A stretch of 64,000 nucleotides of DNA. Origin: Alishewanella longhuensis. GTDB taxonomy: Bacteria; Pseudomonadota; Gammaproteobacteria; Enterobacterales; Alteromonadaceae. Of the stretch, positions 35,625 through 45,873 are shown one piece after another. The DNA lies in assembly GCF_014653435.1 (NCBI RefSeq), contig NZ_BNAO01000004.1, positions 300,514-364,513 of the forward strand, given 5' to 3'. Each line of letters opens with the position of its first letter. The first letter of the stretch is position 1. A program made the translations under genes and the position numbers. The notes beneath the pieces are model-generated. The model ran no database searches. It worked only from the letters and a program-made list of their open reading frames with translations, and had not been told where the DNA came from.

Positions 35625-36991
35625 ATGTATATCATCGATCCGGACCGGCCGCTGAACGAGCGCACCCTGAACGACTTTTTAGTTGAAGATCACGACAAAG
35701 GCGACCACCGCCTGCACCGCAGCGCCTTTACCGACCAGCGCTTATTTGAGCTGGAAATGAAATATATCTTCGAAGGTAACTGGATTTACCTGGCGCATGA
35801 AAGCCAGATCCCAGATACCAATGACTACTACACTACCTATATTGGCCGTCAGCCAATCTTTATTGCCCGCAACCGCGCCGGCGAGCTGAATGCCTTTATC
35901 AACGCCTGCAGCCACCGTGGCGCTCAGCTGTGCCGGCATAAAAAAGGCAACAAAGCCACCTTTACCTGTCCGTTCCACGGCTGGACCTTTAATAACAGCG
36001 GTAAGTTGTTAAAAGTCAAAGATCCGCTTGATGCCGGCTATTCGGAGTGCTTTAACAAAGAAGGCTCGCACGACCTGAAAAAAGTCGCACGCTTTGAAAG
36101 CTACCGCGGCTTTTTATTCGGCAGTCTGAACCCGGACGTCGCCCCGCTGACTGAGTTCCTGGGTGAAGCGGCGAAAATCATCGATATGATTGTTGATCAA
36201 TCAGCCGATGGCTTAGAAGTGCTGCGCGGCTCCTCTACCTATACCTTTGACGGCAACTGGAAACTGCAGGCCGAGAATGGCGCCGACGGTTACCACGTTT
36301 CCGCCGTGCACTGGAACTATGCGGCGACCACCAACCGCCGCAAAGAAGAAGCCGCCAAGCGTGAAGATAATATCAAGGCGATGGATGCCGGTCGTTGGGG
36401 CCAGCAGGGCGGTGGCTTCTATGCCTTTGAACAGGGCCACATGTTGCTGTGGACCAACTGGGCGAACCCGGAAGATCGGCCGAATTTCCCGCGTTATCAG
36501 GAATTTGCCGACAAGTTTGGTCAGCCCACTGCTGACTGGATGATCCAGCGCTCGCGCAACCTGTGTCTTTATCCGAACGTCTATCTAATGGATCAGTTCG
36601 GCAGCCAAATCCGTCTGTTACGGCCACTAAGCGTGGATAAAACCGAAGTCACCATTTATTGCATCGCACCGAAAGGTGAAGCGCCAGAGGCCCGTGCCCG
36701 CCGCATTCGTCAGTACGAAGATTTCTTTAATGTCAGTGGCATGGCCACCCCGGACGATTTGGAAGAATTCCGCGCCTGTCAGCAGGGTTATGCCGGTAAG
36801 GTGATGGAGTGGAATGATATGTGTCGGGGTGCCACGCACTGGATCCAGGGCGCGGATCAGGCCGCACAGGAAATTGGTTTAAAGCCGGTGATGAGTGGCC
36901 TGAAAACCGAAGATGAAGGCTTATACACCGTGCAGCACAGCTACTGGTTAAAAGTAATGCAAGACGCTCTGGCCAAAGAAGGAGGCAAAGT

Positions 36992-36995
<4 letters not shown>
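35625..36995 (+). CDS. benA: benzoate 1,2-dioxygenase, large (alpha) subunit
   Basis: Catalytic subunit that dihydroxylates benzoate to the cis-1,2-diol carboxylate with BenB and BenC. Product of 456 residues. The Rieske centre is Cys95-x-His97 (CSHRGAQLC) with the second Cys-x-x-His in CPFHGWTFN. The mononuclear iron ligands are in [15 protein letters not shown] (two His) with the bridging Asp, plus a later acidic ligand. No bind-site change is visible. First gene of the ben block; it overlaps benB by four bases. Strongly CTG/GCC-biased codons (33 of 60 G+C on the line at 36241). Confidence 0.97.
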
Positions 36996-38534
<1,539 letters not shown>

Positions 38535-38535
38535 G

Positions 38536-39327
38536 ATGAACGCACGCTTTGTCAATAAAGTGGTACTGGTTACCGGCGCAGCTCAGGGCATCGGCCGCGG
38601 TGTCGCCGAAGCGCTGGCACAGGAAGCCGCCAAGCTGGTATTGGTTGACCGCGCCAGCTTTTTGCCGGAGGTGGCCGCGGAAATTAAAGCCGCAACCGGC
38701 CTGGCTGACAGCGATATTCTGACCGTGGAAGCTGATCTGGAAAGCTGGAGCGGCGCCGAGCAGATGGTGCAGGCGGCGCTGACACAGTTTGGCCGCATTG
38801 ATGTGCTGATTAATAACGTCGGCGGCACCATCTGGGCTAAGCCATATCAGCACTATCAGCCGGATGAAATTGAAGCTGAAATCCGTCGCTCCTTAATGCC
38901 GACGCTGTGGAGCTGCCGTGCCGTATTGCCAGCGATGCTGGCGCAGCAAGCCGGCGCCATTGTCAATGTGTCTTCGATTGCCACCTGCGGTATTAACCGC
39001 ATCCCTTATTCGGCTGCCAAAGGCGGTGTTAATGCCTTAACCGCCAGTCTGGCGTTTGAGCATGCTGCTGATGGCATTCGGGTCAATGCGGTCGCCACTG
39101 GCGGCACTGAAGCGCCACCACGCAAAGTGCCGCGCAACCCGAAGCCACTGAGTGCCGACGAGCAGGTCTGGTATCAGCAAATTGTCGATCAGACCATCGA
39201 ATCGAGCCTGATGAAGCGCTACGGCAGCATTAACGAGCAGGTACAGGCGATTTTGTTTCTGGCCTCTGATCAGGCCTCTTACATTACCGGCACTGTCTTG
39301 CCGGTAGGTGGCGGCGATCAGGGCTAA
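38536..39327 (+). CDS. benD: cis-1,2-dihydroxycyclohexa-3,5-diene-1-carboxylate dehydrogenase
   Basis: Oxidises and decarboxylates the benzoate cis-diol to catechol with NAD+. Product of 263 residues starting at ATG 38536, seven bases after GGAG; a GTG upstream lies inside benC. SDR landmarks: VLVTGAAQGIGRGVAEAL, INNVGG, VNVSSIATCGINRIPYSAAKGG (Ser, Tyr-x-x-x-Lys). TEAPPRKVPRNP is typical of BenD/XylL rather than of general SDR enzymes. Confidence 0.95.
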   Translation: MNARFVNKVVLVTGAAQGIGRGVAEALAQEAAKLVLVDRASFLPEVAAEIKAATGLADSDILTVEADLESWSGAEQMVQAALTQFGRIDVLINNVGGTIWAKPYQHYQPDEIEAEIRRSLMPTLWSCRAVLPAMLAQQAGAIVNVSSIATCGINRIPYSAAKGGVNALTASLAFEHAADGIRVNAVATGGTEAPPRKVPRNPKPLSADEQVWYQQIVDQTIESSLMKRYGSINEQVQAILFLASDQASYITGTVLPVGGGDQG

Positions 39328-39408
39328 GCGGCAAACAGGGCGAACCAGCGCCGTTAACTCTTTAACTTAAGCTTTGCCAGTTGCTGGCACAGCGAAGCAG
39401 GTGAACAG

Positions 39409-40068
39409 ATGATAGATAAAACTGTGGCGACCGCCGCTGACGCGGTGGCGCAAATTTACGATGGCGCAACGGTGATGATTGGCGGCTTTGGTAGCGCCGG
39501 CCAGCCGGCTGAGCTGATTGATGCCTTAATCGCTCAGGGGGCGCGCGAGCTGACCATTGTTAATAACAACGCCGGTAACGGCGACACCGGGCTGGCGGCG
39601 CTGTTAAAAGCCCGCCGGGTGAAAAAGATGATCTGCTCTTTCCCACGCCAGTCCGACTCTTACGAGTTCGATGCGCTGTACCGTGCCGGTGAAATTGAAC
39701 TGGAACTGGTGCCACAAGGCAACCTGGCTTGCCGAATTCAGGCCGCAGGTTCAGGCCTTGGCGCCGTCTTTACTCCTACTGGTTATGGCACCTTGCTGGC
39801 GGAAGGTAAAGAAACCCGAGAAATCAATGGTAAACACTATGTGCTGGAATACCCGATCAGCGCCGACTTTGCGCTGATTAAAGCGCAGCATGGCGATCGC
39901 TGGGGCAATTTGGTGTACCGCAAAACCGCACGTAACTTCGGCCCTATTATGGCCGCCGCGGCTAAGGTCACTATTGCGCAGGTTAGCGAAATTGTCCCGC
40001 TGGGCGCGCTGGATCCGGAGCAGGTAGTGACACCGGGTATTTTTGTTCAACAACTGGTTGCAGTATAA
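39409..40068 (+). CDS. catI: 3-oxoadipate CoA-transferase, alpha subunit
   Basis: With the next gene transfers CoA from succinyl-CoA to 3-oxoadipate. Product of 219 residues. The CoA-binding ATVMIGGFGSAGQPAELIDAL near residue 24 and ANLACRIQAAG, FTPTGYGT, HYVLEYPISADFALIKAQHGD are the family signature. Also named pcaI; catI is chosen for its place beside cat genes. An 81-base gap with a small hairpin (TGCCAG-TTG-CTGGCA, 39375-39389) separates it from benD. Confidence 0.94.
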   Translation: MIDKTVATAADAVAQIYDGATVMIGGFGSAGQPAELIDALIAQGARELTIVNNNAGNGDTGLAALLKARRVKKMICSFPRQSDSYEFDALYRAGEIELELVPQGNLACRIQAAGSGLGAVFTPTGYGTLLAEGKETREINGKHYVLEYPISADFALIKAQHGDRWGNLVYRKTARNFGPIMAAAAKVTIAQVSEIVPLGALDPEQVVTPGIFVQQLVAV

Positions 40069-40079
40069 GGAGCCGCGTC

Positions 40080-40736
40080 ATGATGTATCAGCCATTAAAC
40101 CGCGATCAACTGGCGGCGCGGGTTGCCCGCGATATTCCGGAAGGTAGCTATGTCAACCTGGGTATCGGCTTACCAACGCGAATTGCCAACTTTCTCGATC
40201 CGGAAAAAGAAATCTTTTTACACAGCGAAAACGGCCTGCTGGGCATGGGCCCGGCACCGGCGCCGGGCGAGGAAGATCCGGAGTTGATTAACGCCGGCAA
40301 GGAGTTTGTTACCTTGCTAACCGGCGGTTGTTATTTCCATCATGGCGATTCCTTTACCATGATGCGCGGCGGCCATATCGATATCTGCGTACTCGGTGCC
40401 TTTCAAATCGCTGCCAATGGCGATCTGGCCAACTGGCATACCGGTGCCGCTGATGCCATTCCGGCGGTTGGCGGGGCGATGGATTTAGCCGTGGGTGCCC
40501 GCAAGGTCTTTGTGACGACCGATCATGTCACCAAAAAAGGCGAGCCAAAGATTGTTGAGCGCTGTAGCTATCCGTTAACGGGTGTTGGCTGTGTCGCTCG
40601 CATTTACACCGATCTGGCGGTGATTGATGTGACACCACAGGGCCTGCTGGTACAGGAAATGGTACCGGGTATTAGCCGCGAGCAGTTGCAGGCGATGACT
40701 GGCGCAGCGCTGCAATTTTCTGCTAACTGTCAGTAA
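40080..40736 (+). CDS. catJ: 3-oxoadipate CoA-transferase, beta subunit
   Basis: Catalytic partner of the preceding subunit. Product of 218 residues. SYVNLGIGLPTRIANFL and HSENGLLGMGPAPAPGEED contain the catalytic glutamate (SENG motif) that forms the CoA thioester; RGGHIDICVLGAFQ and DLAVIDVTPQGLLVQEM follow. Eleven bases after the alpha subunit, with AAGGAG before the start. Also named pcaJ. Confidence 0.95.
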   Translation: MMYQPLNRDQLAARVARDIPEGSYVNLGIGLPTRIANFLDPEKEIFLHSENGLLGMGPAPAPGEEDPELINAGKEFVTLLTGGCYFHHGDSFTMMRGGHIDICVLGAFQIAANGDLANWHTGAADAIPAVGGAMDLAVGARKVFVTTDHVTKKGEPKIVERCSYPLTGVGCVARIYTDLAVIDVTPQGLLVQEMVPGISREQLQAMTGAALQFSANCQ

Positions 40737-40752
40737 GGCTGAGGAGCTAATA

Positions 40753-41976
40753 ATGAGTGAAGTCTATATTTGTGATGCCATCCGGACGCCCTTTGGCCGT
40801 TTTGGTGGCGCCTTAGCTGCCGTACGCGCTGATGATTTGGCCGCGGTCCCGATTAAAGCCTTAATGGCCCGCCAGCCGCAGGTCAACTGGCAGGCAGTGG
40901 ATGATGTGGTCTATGGCTGCGCCAATCAGGCCGGTGAAGATAACCGCAACGTAGCGCGAATGGCAGCCTTACTGGCCGGTTTGCCGGTCGAGGTGCCGGG
41001 TACTACAGTTAACCGGCTGTGCGGCTCCAGTCTGGATGCCATTGCTATTGCGGCCCGCGCTATTAAAAGTGGCGAGCAGCAATTATTGATTGCCGGCGGC
41101 GTAGAGAGTATGTCGCGGGCGCCCTTTGTGATGGGTAAAGCCGACAGCGCGTTTTCGCGCAATCAAAAAATTGAAGACACCACCATCGGCTGGCGCTTTA
41201 TTAACCCGCTAATGGCAGAGCTGCATGGTGTCGATGCAATGCCCGCCACAGCCGAAAATGTCGCCGAAGATTTTAATATCAACCGCGCCGATCAGGATGC
41301 TTTTGCACTGCGCAGCCAACAGCGCGCCGCTGCTGCCCAACAGGCCGGTATTCTGGCGGCAGAAATTACGCCGGTATTGATCCCACAGCGTAAAGGCGAG
41401 CCGTTAGTCATAAACGAAGATGAACACCTACGCCCGGACACCACCTTAGCCGCCCTGCAAAAACTAAAGCCAGTGGTTAAAGCTGACGGTACAGTGACCG
41501 CCGGTAATGCCTCGGGTGTTAATGACGGCGCCTGTGCGCTGTTACTGGCCTCGGCAGAGGCAGTAAAAGCGCAGCAACTGACGCCGCGTGCCCGCATTTT
41601 AGGTACCGCCGTTGCGGGTGTCGCGCCGCGGATTATGGGCTTTGGCCCGGCACCTGCGGTGAAGAAAGTGCTGGCATTAACCGGGCTTAATTTGGCGCAA
41701 ATGGATGTCATTGAACTAAACGAAGCCTTCGCGGCGCAGGCACTGGCAGTCACCCGCGACCTGGGTTTGGCTGATGACGAAGCCAGAGTCAACCCTAATG
41801 GCGGCGCTATCGCGCTCGGTCATCCACTCGGCGCATCCGGCGCGCGGCTGGTCATCAGCGCTTTACAGCAGCTGGAACGTAGCGGTGGTCTTTATGGTTT
41901 ATGCACCATGTGTATCGGCGTCGGTCAGGGCATTGCCATGATTATCGAACGGCTGGAGGCGACAGATGTTCGTTAA
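40753..41976 (+). CDS. pcaF: 3-oxoadipyl-CoA thiolase
   Basis: Final step: cleaves 3-oxoadipyl-CoA with CoA to succinyl-CoA and acetyl-CoA. Product of 407 residues. Thiolase II layout with the nucleophile Cys in TTVNRLCGSSLDAI (near residue 91), LNEAFAAQALAV, the catalytic His in NPNGGAIALGHPLGASGAR, and the second Cys in CTMCIGVGQG. The TTIGWRFINP segment is typical of PcaF. Its end overlaps the start of the enol-lactonase gene by 11 bases. Confidence 0.95.
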   Translation: MSEVYICDAIRTPFGRFGGALAAVRADDLAAVPIKALMARQPQVNWQAVDDVVYGCANQAGEDNRNVARMAALLAGLPVEVPGTTVNRLCGSSLDAIAIAARAIKSGEQQLLIAGGVESMSRAPFVMGKADSAFSRNQKIEDTTIGWRFINPLMAELHGVDAMPATAENVAEDFNINRADQDAFALRSQQRAAAAQQAGILAAEITPVLIPQRKGEPLVINEDEHLRPDTTLAALQKLKPVVKADGTVTAGNASGVNDGACALLLASAEAVKAQQLTPRARILGTAVAGVAPRIMGFGPAPAVKKVLALTGLNLAQMDVIELNEAFAAQALAVTRDLGLADDEARVNPNGGAIALGHPLGASGARLVISALQQLERSGGLYGLCTMCIGVGQGIAMIIERLEATDVR

Positions 41977-42745
41977 AACCGACGATAAGGTCCAGCTGTA
42001 CTACCAAACCGCAGGCGATCAGGCTAACCCGGCGCTGTTGTTATCCAACTCGCTGGGTACCCGCTGGCAAATGTGGCAGCCACAAATCGATGCCCTGACC
42101 AAATACTTTTATCTGATTAGCTATGACAGCCGCGGTCATGGCGAGTCGGATAAACCCGCCGGCCCCTATAGCCTGACGCGGCTGGGGCAGGACGCACTTT
42201 GCGTATTGGGCGCACTCGGCATTAAAAAGGCGCATTTTTGCGGCATTTCAATGGGTGGCTTAACCGGGCTATGGTTGGCGATCTATGCGCCGGAGCGTTT
42301 TATGCGGATTGCGGTAGCCAATACTGCGGCGAAAATCGGCAGCGCCGAGGGCTGGCAGAGCAGGGCAGCTACAGTGCGCGAGCAAGGCCTGATTGAGCTT
42401 GCAAAATCAGCACCACAGCGCTGGTTTACCCCGGGCTTTATTCGCAAGCATGCCGCCTTAGTTGAGCAGTTAACGGATACCTTAGCTGAGCAAGATAAGG
42501 AGGGTTATGCCGCCTGCTGCGATGCCCTGGCCGAGGCAGATTTACGCGCGGATCTGTCACGGATCCAGTTGCCGTTGTTAGTTATCGCCGGTAGCGCCGA
42601 TCCGGTAACCACAGTGGCAGACGCCGAGGCGATTGTACAGGCTTGCCCCAGTGCCAGCCTGGTATCGTTAAAAGCCTCGCATATCTCCAATCTGGAACAA
42701 CCCGCAGCCTTTAACCGGGCGCTAAGTCAGTTTTTGCGGGGCTAG
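41966..42745 (+). CDS. pcaD: 3-oxoadipate enol-lactonase
   Basis: Hydrolyses 3-oxoadipate enol-lactone to 3-oxoadipate, between CatC and the CoA-transferase. Product of 259 residues with the alpha/beta-hydrolase fold. SNSLGTRWQMWQPQIDAL and SYDSRGHGESD are typical; nucleophile Ser in CGISMGGLTGLW, catalytic Asp in GSADPVT, His in SLKASHISNLEQP. Last gene of the main catabolic operon, out of pathway order. Also known as catD. Confidence 0.94.
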   Translation: MFVKTDDKVQLYYQTAGDQANPALLLSNSLGTRWQMWQPQIDALTKYFYLISYDSRGHGESDKPAGPYSLTRLGQDALCVLGALGIKKAHFCGISMGGLTGLWLAIYAPERFMRIAVANTAAKIGSAEGWQSRAATVREQGLIELAKSAPQRWFTPGFIRKHAALVEQLTDTLAEQDKEGYAACCDALAEADLRADLSRIQLPLLVIAGSADPVTTVADAEAIVQACPSASLVSLKASHISNLEQPAAFNRALSQFLRG

Positions 42746-42807
42746 TATCCAGCAGCAGGATAAGTGCATCCGGCGGCTAAACGCGCCGTACAACTTTCCT
42801 GGGGCAC

Positions 42808-42916
42808 GCCGTGAACCCATCCCTGTAGGGTTACAAACTTCATCCTGAAGTTTGCCCTGGCCCGAAGGGTAAACTTCAGGATGAAGTTTATAACCCCCAG
42901 GGATGTATTTACGGCG
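42808..42916. repeat. 109-bp nested palindrome
   Basis: Outer arms CGCCGT and ACGGCG, then CATCCCTG and CAGGGATG, GGGTTA and TAACCC, and an inner perfect AAACTTCATCCTGAAGTTT with its mirrored copy AAACTTCAGGATGAAGTTT, around GCCCTGGCCCGAAGGG. The whole can form a cruciform or a long RNA hairpin. It resembles REP-like elements of marine gammaproteobacteria and could end the catabolic operon. Confidence 0.8.
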
Positions 42917-43130
42917 TCTTTGCGTGCAATATCGGCTGTAAGCAGCCTGGCGGTTCGACTAAGCCAAACTAATCGAAGCCGAAAATGAGAATTACCGCCG
43001 GATGCTCCAGTCTCGGGGCAAAATCATGCGAGTCTACAAATTTATCTCTTTCTCGCTAAATCCCGAGCTGAAACCCTAAAATCCCGCCTGTTTTTCAAGC
43101 ATATCCAAATCCGAATAGCAATAGTTTTCC

Positions 43131-43166
43131 ATACTTTCTCGGTATAGTGACATACTGATTCGGTGT
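43131..43166 (+). promoter_or_regulatory. BenM/CatM-type operator pair before benK
   Basis: ATAC-N7-GTAT at 43131-43145 and ATAC-N7-GTGT at 43152-43166, centres 21 bases apart. This is the same order and nearly the same spacing as before catB, about 115 bases before benK. It makes benK-benE-porin a second target of the island's LysR regulator. Confidence 0.85.
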
Positions 43167-43280
43167 TGGATTATCACGCTATAAGCAGCGTATCTTCTGG
43201 GTAATGGTGAAAAATACACCATACCGATAGGGTTGCCTCGCCAGCCTATCCATCAACAGGAAGATAGAGAGAACACCGCA

Positions 43281-44666
43281 ATGCCAAACACAACAATACA
43301 CCCTGCCGGCAGTAACCGGCCCGACAACAGGCTCGATGTCAACCAAACCATCGACAACGCCCGCTTTAACCGCTTTCACTGGCGGGTACTGCTACTCTGT
43401 GCACTGATTATTATCTTCGACGGCTACGATCTGGTGATATACGGTGTCGTGCTGCCGGTACTGATGCAGGAATGGCAACTTACCCCAATGCAAGCCGGTG
43501 CCCTTGGCAGCTACGCATTGTTTGGCATGATGTTCGGCGCACTGTTTTTTGGTCCGCTGGCCGACAAAATTGGCCGCAAAAAAGCCATCGCCATCTGTGT
43601 GGTGCTATTTAGCGGCTTTACCTTTTTAAACGGCTTTGCCCGTGATGTGACTGAATTCGCCATTTGCCGCTTTATTGCTGGTTTAGGTATTGGCGGCGTG
43701 ATGCCCAATGTGGTGGCGCTGATGAACGAATATGCGCCGAAGAAAATCCGCAGCACTCTGGTTGCTATTATGTTTAGCGGCTATTCGGTTGGTGGTATGT
43801 TGTCGGCTGGCCTCGGCATTTGGCTTTTGCCCAACTTTGGCTGGGAAGTTATGTTCTATCTTGCCGGCATTCCGCTGTTATTACTGCCGTTGATTATGCT
43901 GTTACTGCCTGAGTCGGTTGGCTTTTTAATTAAACGCGGCCGTCATAGCGAAGCGCGGCAAATGCTGCAAAAGGTAGAGCCGGCGTTGTCATTAACCACG
44001 CAATCCGAATTGCTTTTGGCCGACAATAAACCTGCTGGTAAACCGGTTAAAGAGCTATTTACCGACGGTCGTGCGCTGGGCACCCTGATGCTGTGGCTGG
44101 CGTTTTTCTGCTGCTTGCTGATGGTGTATGCGCTGGGTTCCTGGTTACCGAAGTTAATGGCTAATGCCGGCTATAGTCTGGGCTCCAGTTTAGCCTTCCT
44201 GCTGGTACTGAATTTTGGTGCCATCTTTGGTGCGGTCGGTGGCGGTGTACTGGGTGATAAACTAAATCTACCCAAGGTATTGGCGGTGTTTTTTGCTATT
44301 GCCGCGGTGTCTATTACCTTACTTGGCTTTAAACCACCGATGGTTGTGCTGTATTCACTGATTGCCATTGCCGGCGCCACCACCATTGGCAGTCAGATCC
44401 TGCTGTATGCCTGTGCCGCACAGTTCTATAACCTGAATATCCGTTCCACCGGTCTTGGCTGGGCGTCGGGAATTGGCCGTAACGGCGCCATAGTGGGTCC
44501 CTTGCTGGGCGGGTCTTTGCTGGCGATTAGCCTGCCATTGCAACTGAACTTTATGGCCTTTGCCGTACCCGGCGTGATTGCATCTGTGGCGATGTCGGTG
44601 TTTGTATTAAGCCAGCGCAGGGGCAAGGCAGCACCGGCTTTTGTCTTACAAAAACAACGGGTATAA
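43281..44666 (+). CDS. benK: benzoate MFS transporter
   Basis: Proton-coupled uptake of benzoate across the inner membrane. Product of 461 residues from ATG 43281; upstream in-frame starts lack a ribosome site. Twelve membrane helices; AAHS-family signatures DGYDLVIYGVVLPVLMQEW (helix 1, Asp essential in the family), GPLADKIGRKKAI between helices 2 and 3, and RFIAGLGIGGVMPN. The central loop is long, at about residues 230-275. First of three uptake genes; benE follows after three bases. Confidence 0.92.
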   Translation: MPNTTIHPAGSNRPDNRLDVNQTIDNARFNRFHWRVLLLCALIIIFDGYDLVIYGVVLPVLMQEWQLTPMQAGALGSYALFGMMFGALFFGPLADKIGRKKAIAICVVLFSGFTFLNGFARDVTEFAICRFIAGLGIGGVMPNVVALMNEYAPKKIRSTLVAIMFSGYSVGGMLSAGLGIWLLPNFGWEVMFYLAGIPLLLLPLIMLLLPESVGFLIKRGRHSEARQMLQKVEPALSLTTQSELLLADNKPAGKPVKELFTDGRALGTLMLWLAFFCCLLMVYALGSWLPKLMANAGYSLGSSLAFLLVLNFGAIFGAVGGGVLGDKLNLPKVLAVFFAIAAVSITLLGFKPPMVVLYSLIAIAGATTIGSQILLYACAAQFYNLNIRSTGLGWASGIGRNGAIVGPLLGGSLLAISLPLQLNFMAFAVPGVIASVAMSVFVLSQRRGKAAPAFVLQKQRV

Positions 44667-44669
44667 GCA

Positions 44670-45851
44670 ATGCGAACTCTACTGCGGGATAGCTCAGTAT
44701 CAGCGTTGGTGGCCGGCTTAATTGCGACCTTGATTTCCTATGCCGGCCCTTTGTTGATTATTTTTCAGGTTGCCGCTGTGGCGGAGTTACCCGCAGCCCT
44801 GCTGAGCTCTTGGATCTGGGCCATCTCGATTGGCAGTGGTGTACTGGGCATTGCCCTCAGTTATTACTACAAGGTGCCGGTGATTATCGCCTGGTCGGCG
44901 CCCGGCTCAGCGCTGCTATTAACACTGTTACCGGGATTAAGTTATGCCGAAGCCGTTGGCGCTTATCTGATGACCGCGTTGTTGCTACTGCTGCTGGGGC
45001 TAACCGGTGCCTTTGACCGGCTGCTAAAGCTGTTACCGCCGGCCATTACGGCAGCTATGTTGTGTGGCATCTTACTGCAGTTTGGCATGGCGGTATTTGG
45101 GGTATTGCCGCAAAACCCGCTACTGGTCTTGTTAATGTTACTGGCTTATCTGCTGGGGCGGCGCTTTTTACCGCGTTACGCCATCGTGCTGGTATTACTG
45201 ACCGGGCTAACCATAGCATTGTGGCAGGGGCAGGTCGATACCAAGCTGATCAGCTGGCAGTTAGCCACAGTGGTGTGGACTACGCCGGTATTTAGCCTGC
45301 AGGCTTTGCTTAATGTGTCGGTGCCGCTATTGCTGGTGGCACTAAGCGGCCAGTTTATGCCGGGTATGGCAGTGCTACGACAAGCCGGTTACCCACTGGC
45401 CGCCAGCCCGCTGTTAACCCATAGTGCGCTGGGCAGTGCAGCGCTGGCGCCCTTTGGTTGTCATGGTTTAAACCTGGCCGCCATTACTGCGGCGATCTGC
45501 ACTGGCAAAGATGCGCATCCGGATCCGGCCAGGCGCTATATCGCCGGTATCAGTGGTGGTGTGGCGTATCTGCTGCTGGGGATCTTTGGCGGCACCCTGG
45601 TGGCACTGTTTAGTGCTTTTCCCAGGGCTTTTATTGCGGCCTTAGCGGGGCTGGCGCTGTTTGGTGCTATTGCCGGCGCCTTGCACTCTGCCATGGCAGA
45701 GCCCAAAACCCGCGAAGCCGCCCTGATTACCTTGCTACTTACCAGCTCGGGCGTCAGCTTATTCGGTCTGGCTGCCGCCTTTTGGGGCCTAACCGCCGGC
45801 TTACTGACCCATGTTGTACTTACTTATAAACAGAACGAACTAACACCCTAA
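44670..45851 (+). CDS. benE: benzoate/H+ symporter
   Basis: Second inner-membrane benzoate permease of the BenE family. Product of 393 residues with about twelve helices, opening LLRDSSVSALVAGLIATLISYAGPLLIIFQVA. ISIGSGVLGIALSYYYKVPVIIAWSAPGSALL and APFGCHGLNLAAITAAICTGKDAHPDP are family hallmarks. Having both BenK and BenE is known in Acinetobacter and Pseudomonas. Confidence 0.94.
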   Translation: MRTLLRDSSVSALVAGLIATLISYAGPLLIIFQVAAVAELPAALLSSWIWAISIGSGVLGIALSYYYKVPVIIAWSAPGSALLLTLLPGLSYAEAVGAYLMTALLLLLLGLTGAFDRLLKLLPPAITAAMLCGILLQFGMAVFGVLPQNPLLVLLMLLAYLLGRRFLPRYAIVLVLLTGLTIALWQGQVDTKLISWQLATVVWTTPVFSLQALLNVSVPLLLVALSGQFMPGMAVLRQAGYPLAASPLLTHSALGSAALAPFGCHGLNLAAITAAICTGKDAHPDPARRYIAGISGGVAYLLLGIFGGTLVALFSAFPRAFIAALAGLALFGAIAGALHSAMAEPKTREAALITLLLTSSGVSLFGLAAAFWGLTAGLLTHVVLTYKQNELTP

Positions 45852-45873
45852 TACTTTTTCGACAGGATTTTTT

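Noticed and set aside
39375-39389. Small hairpin before catI as an operon break
   Set aside because: Only a 6-bp stem with no U run; spacing and orientation favour one transcript from benD into catI.
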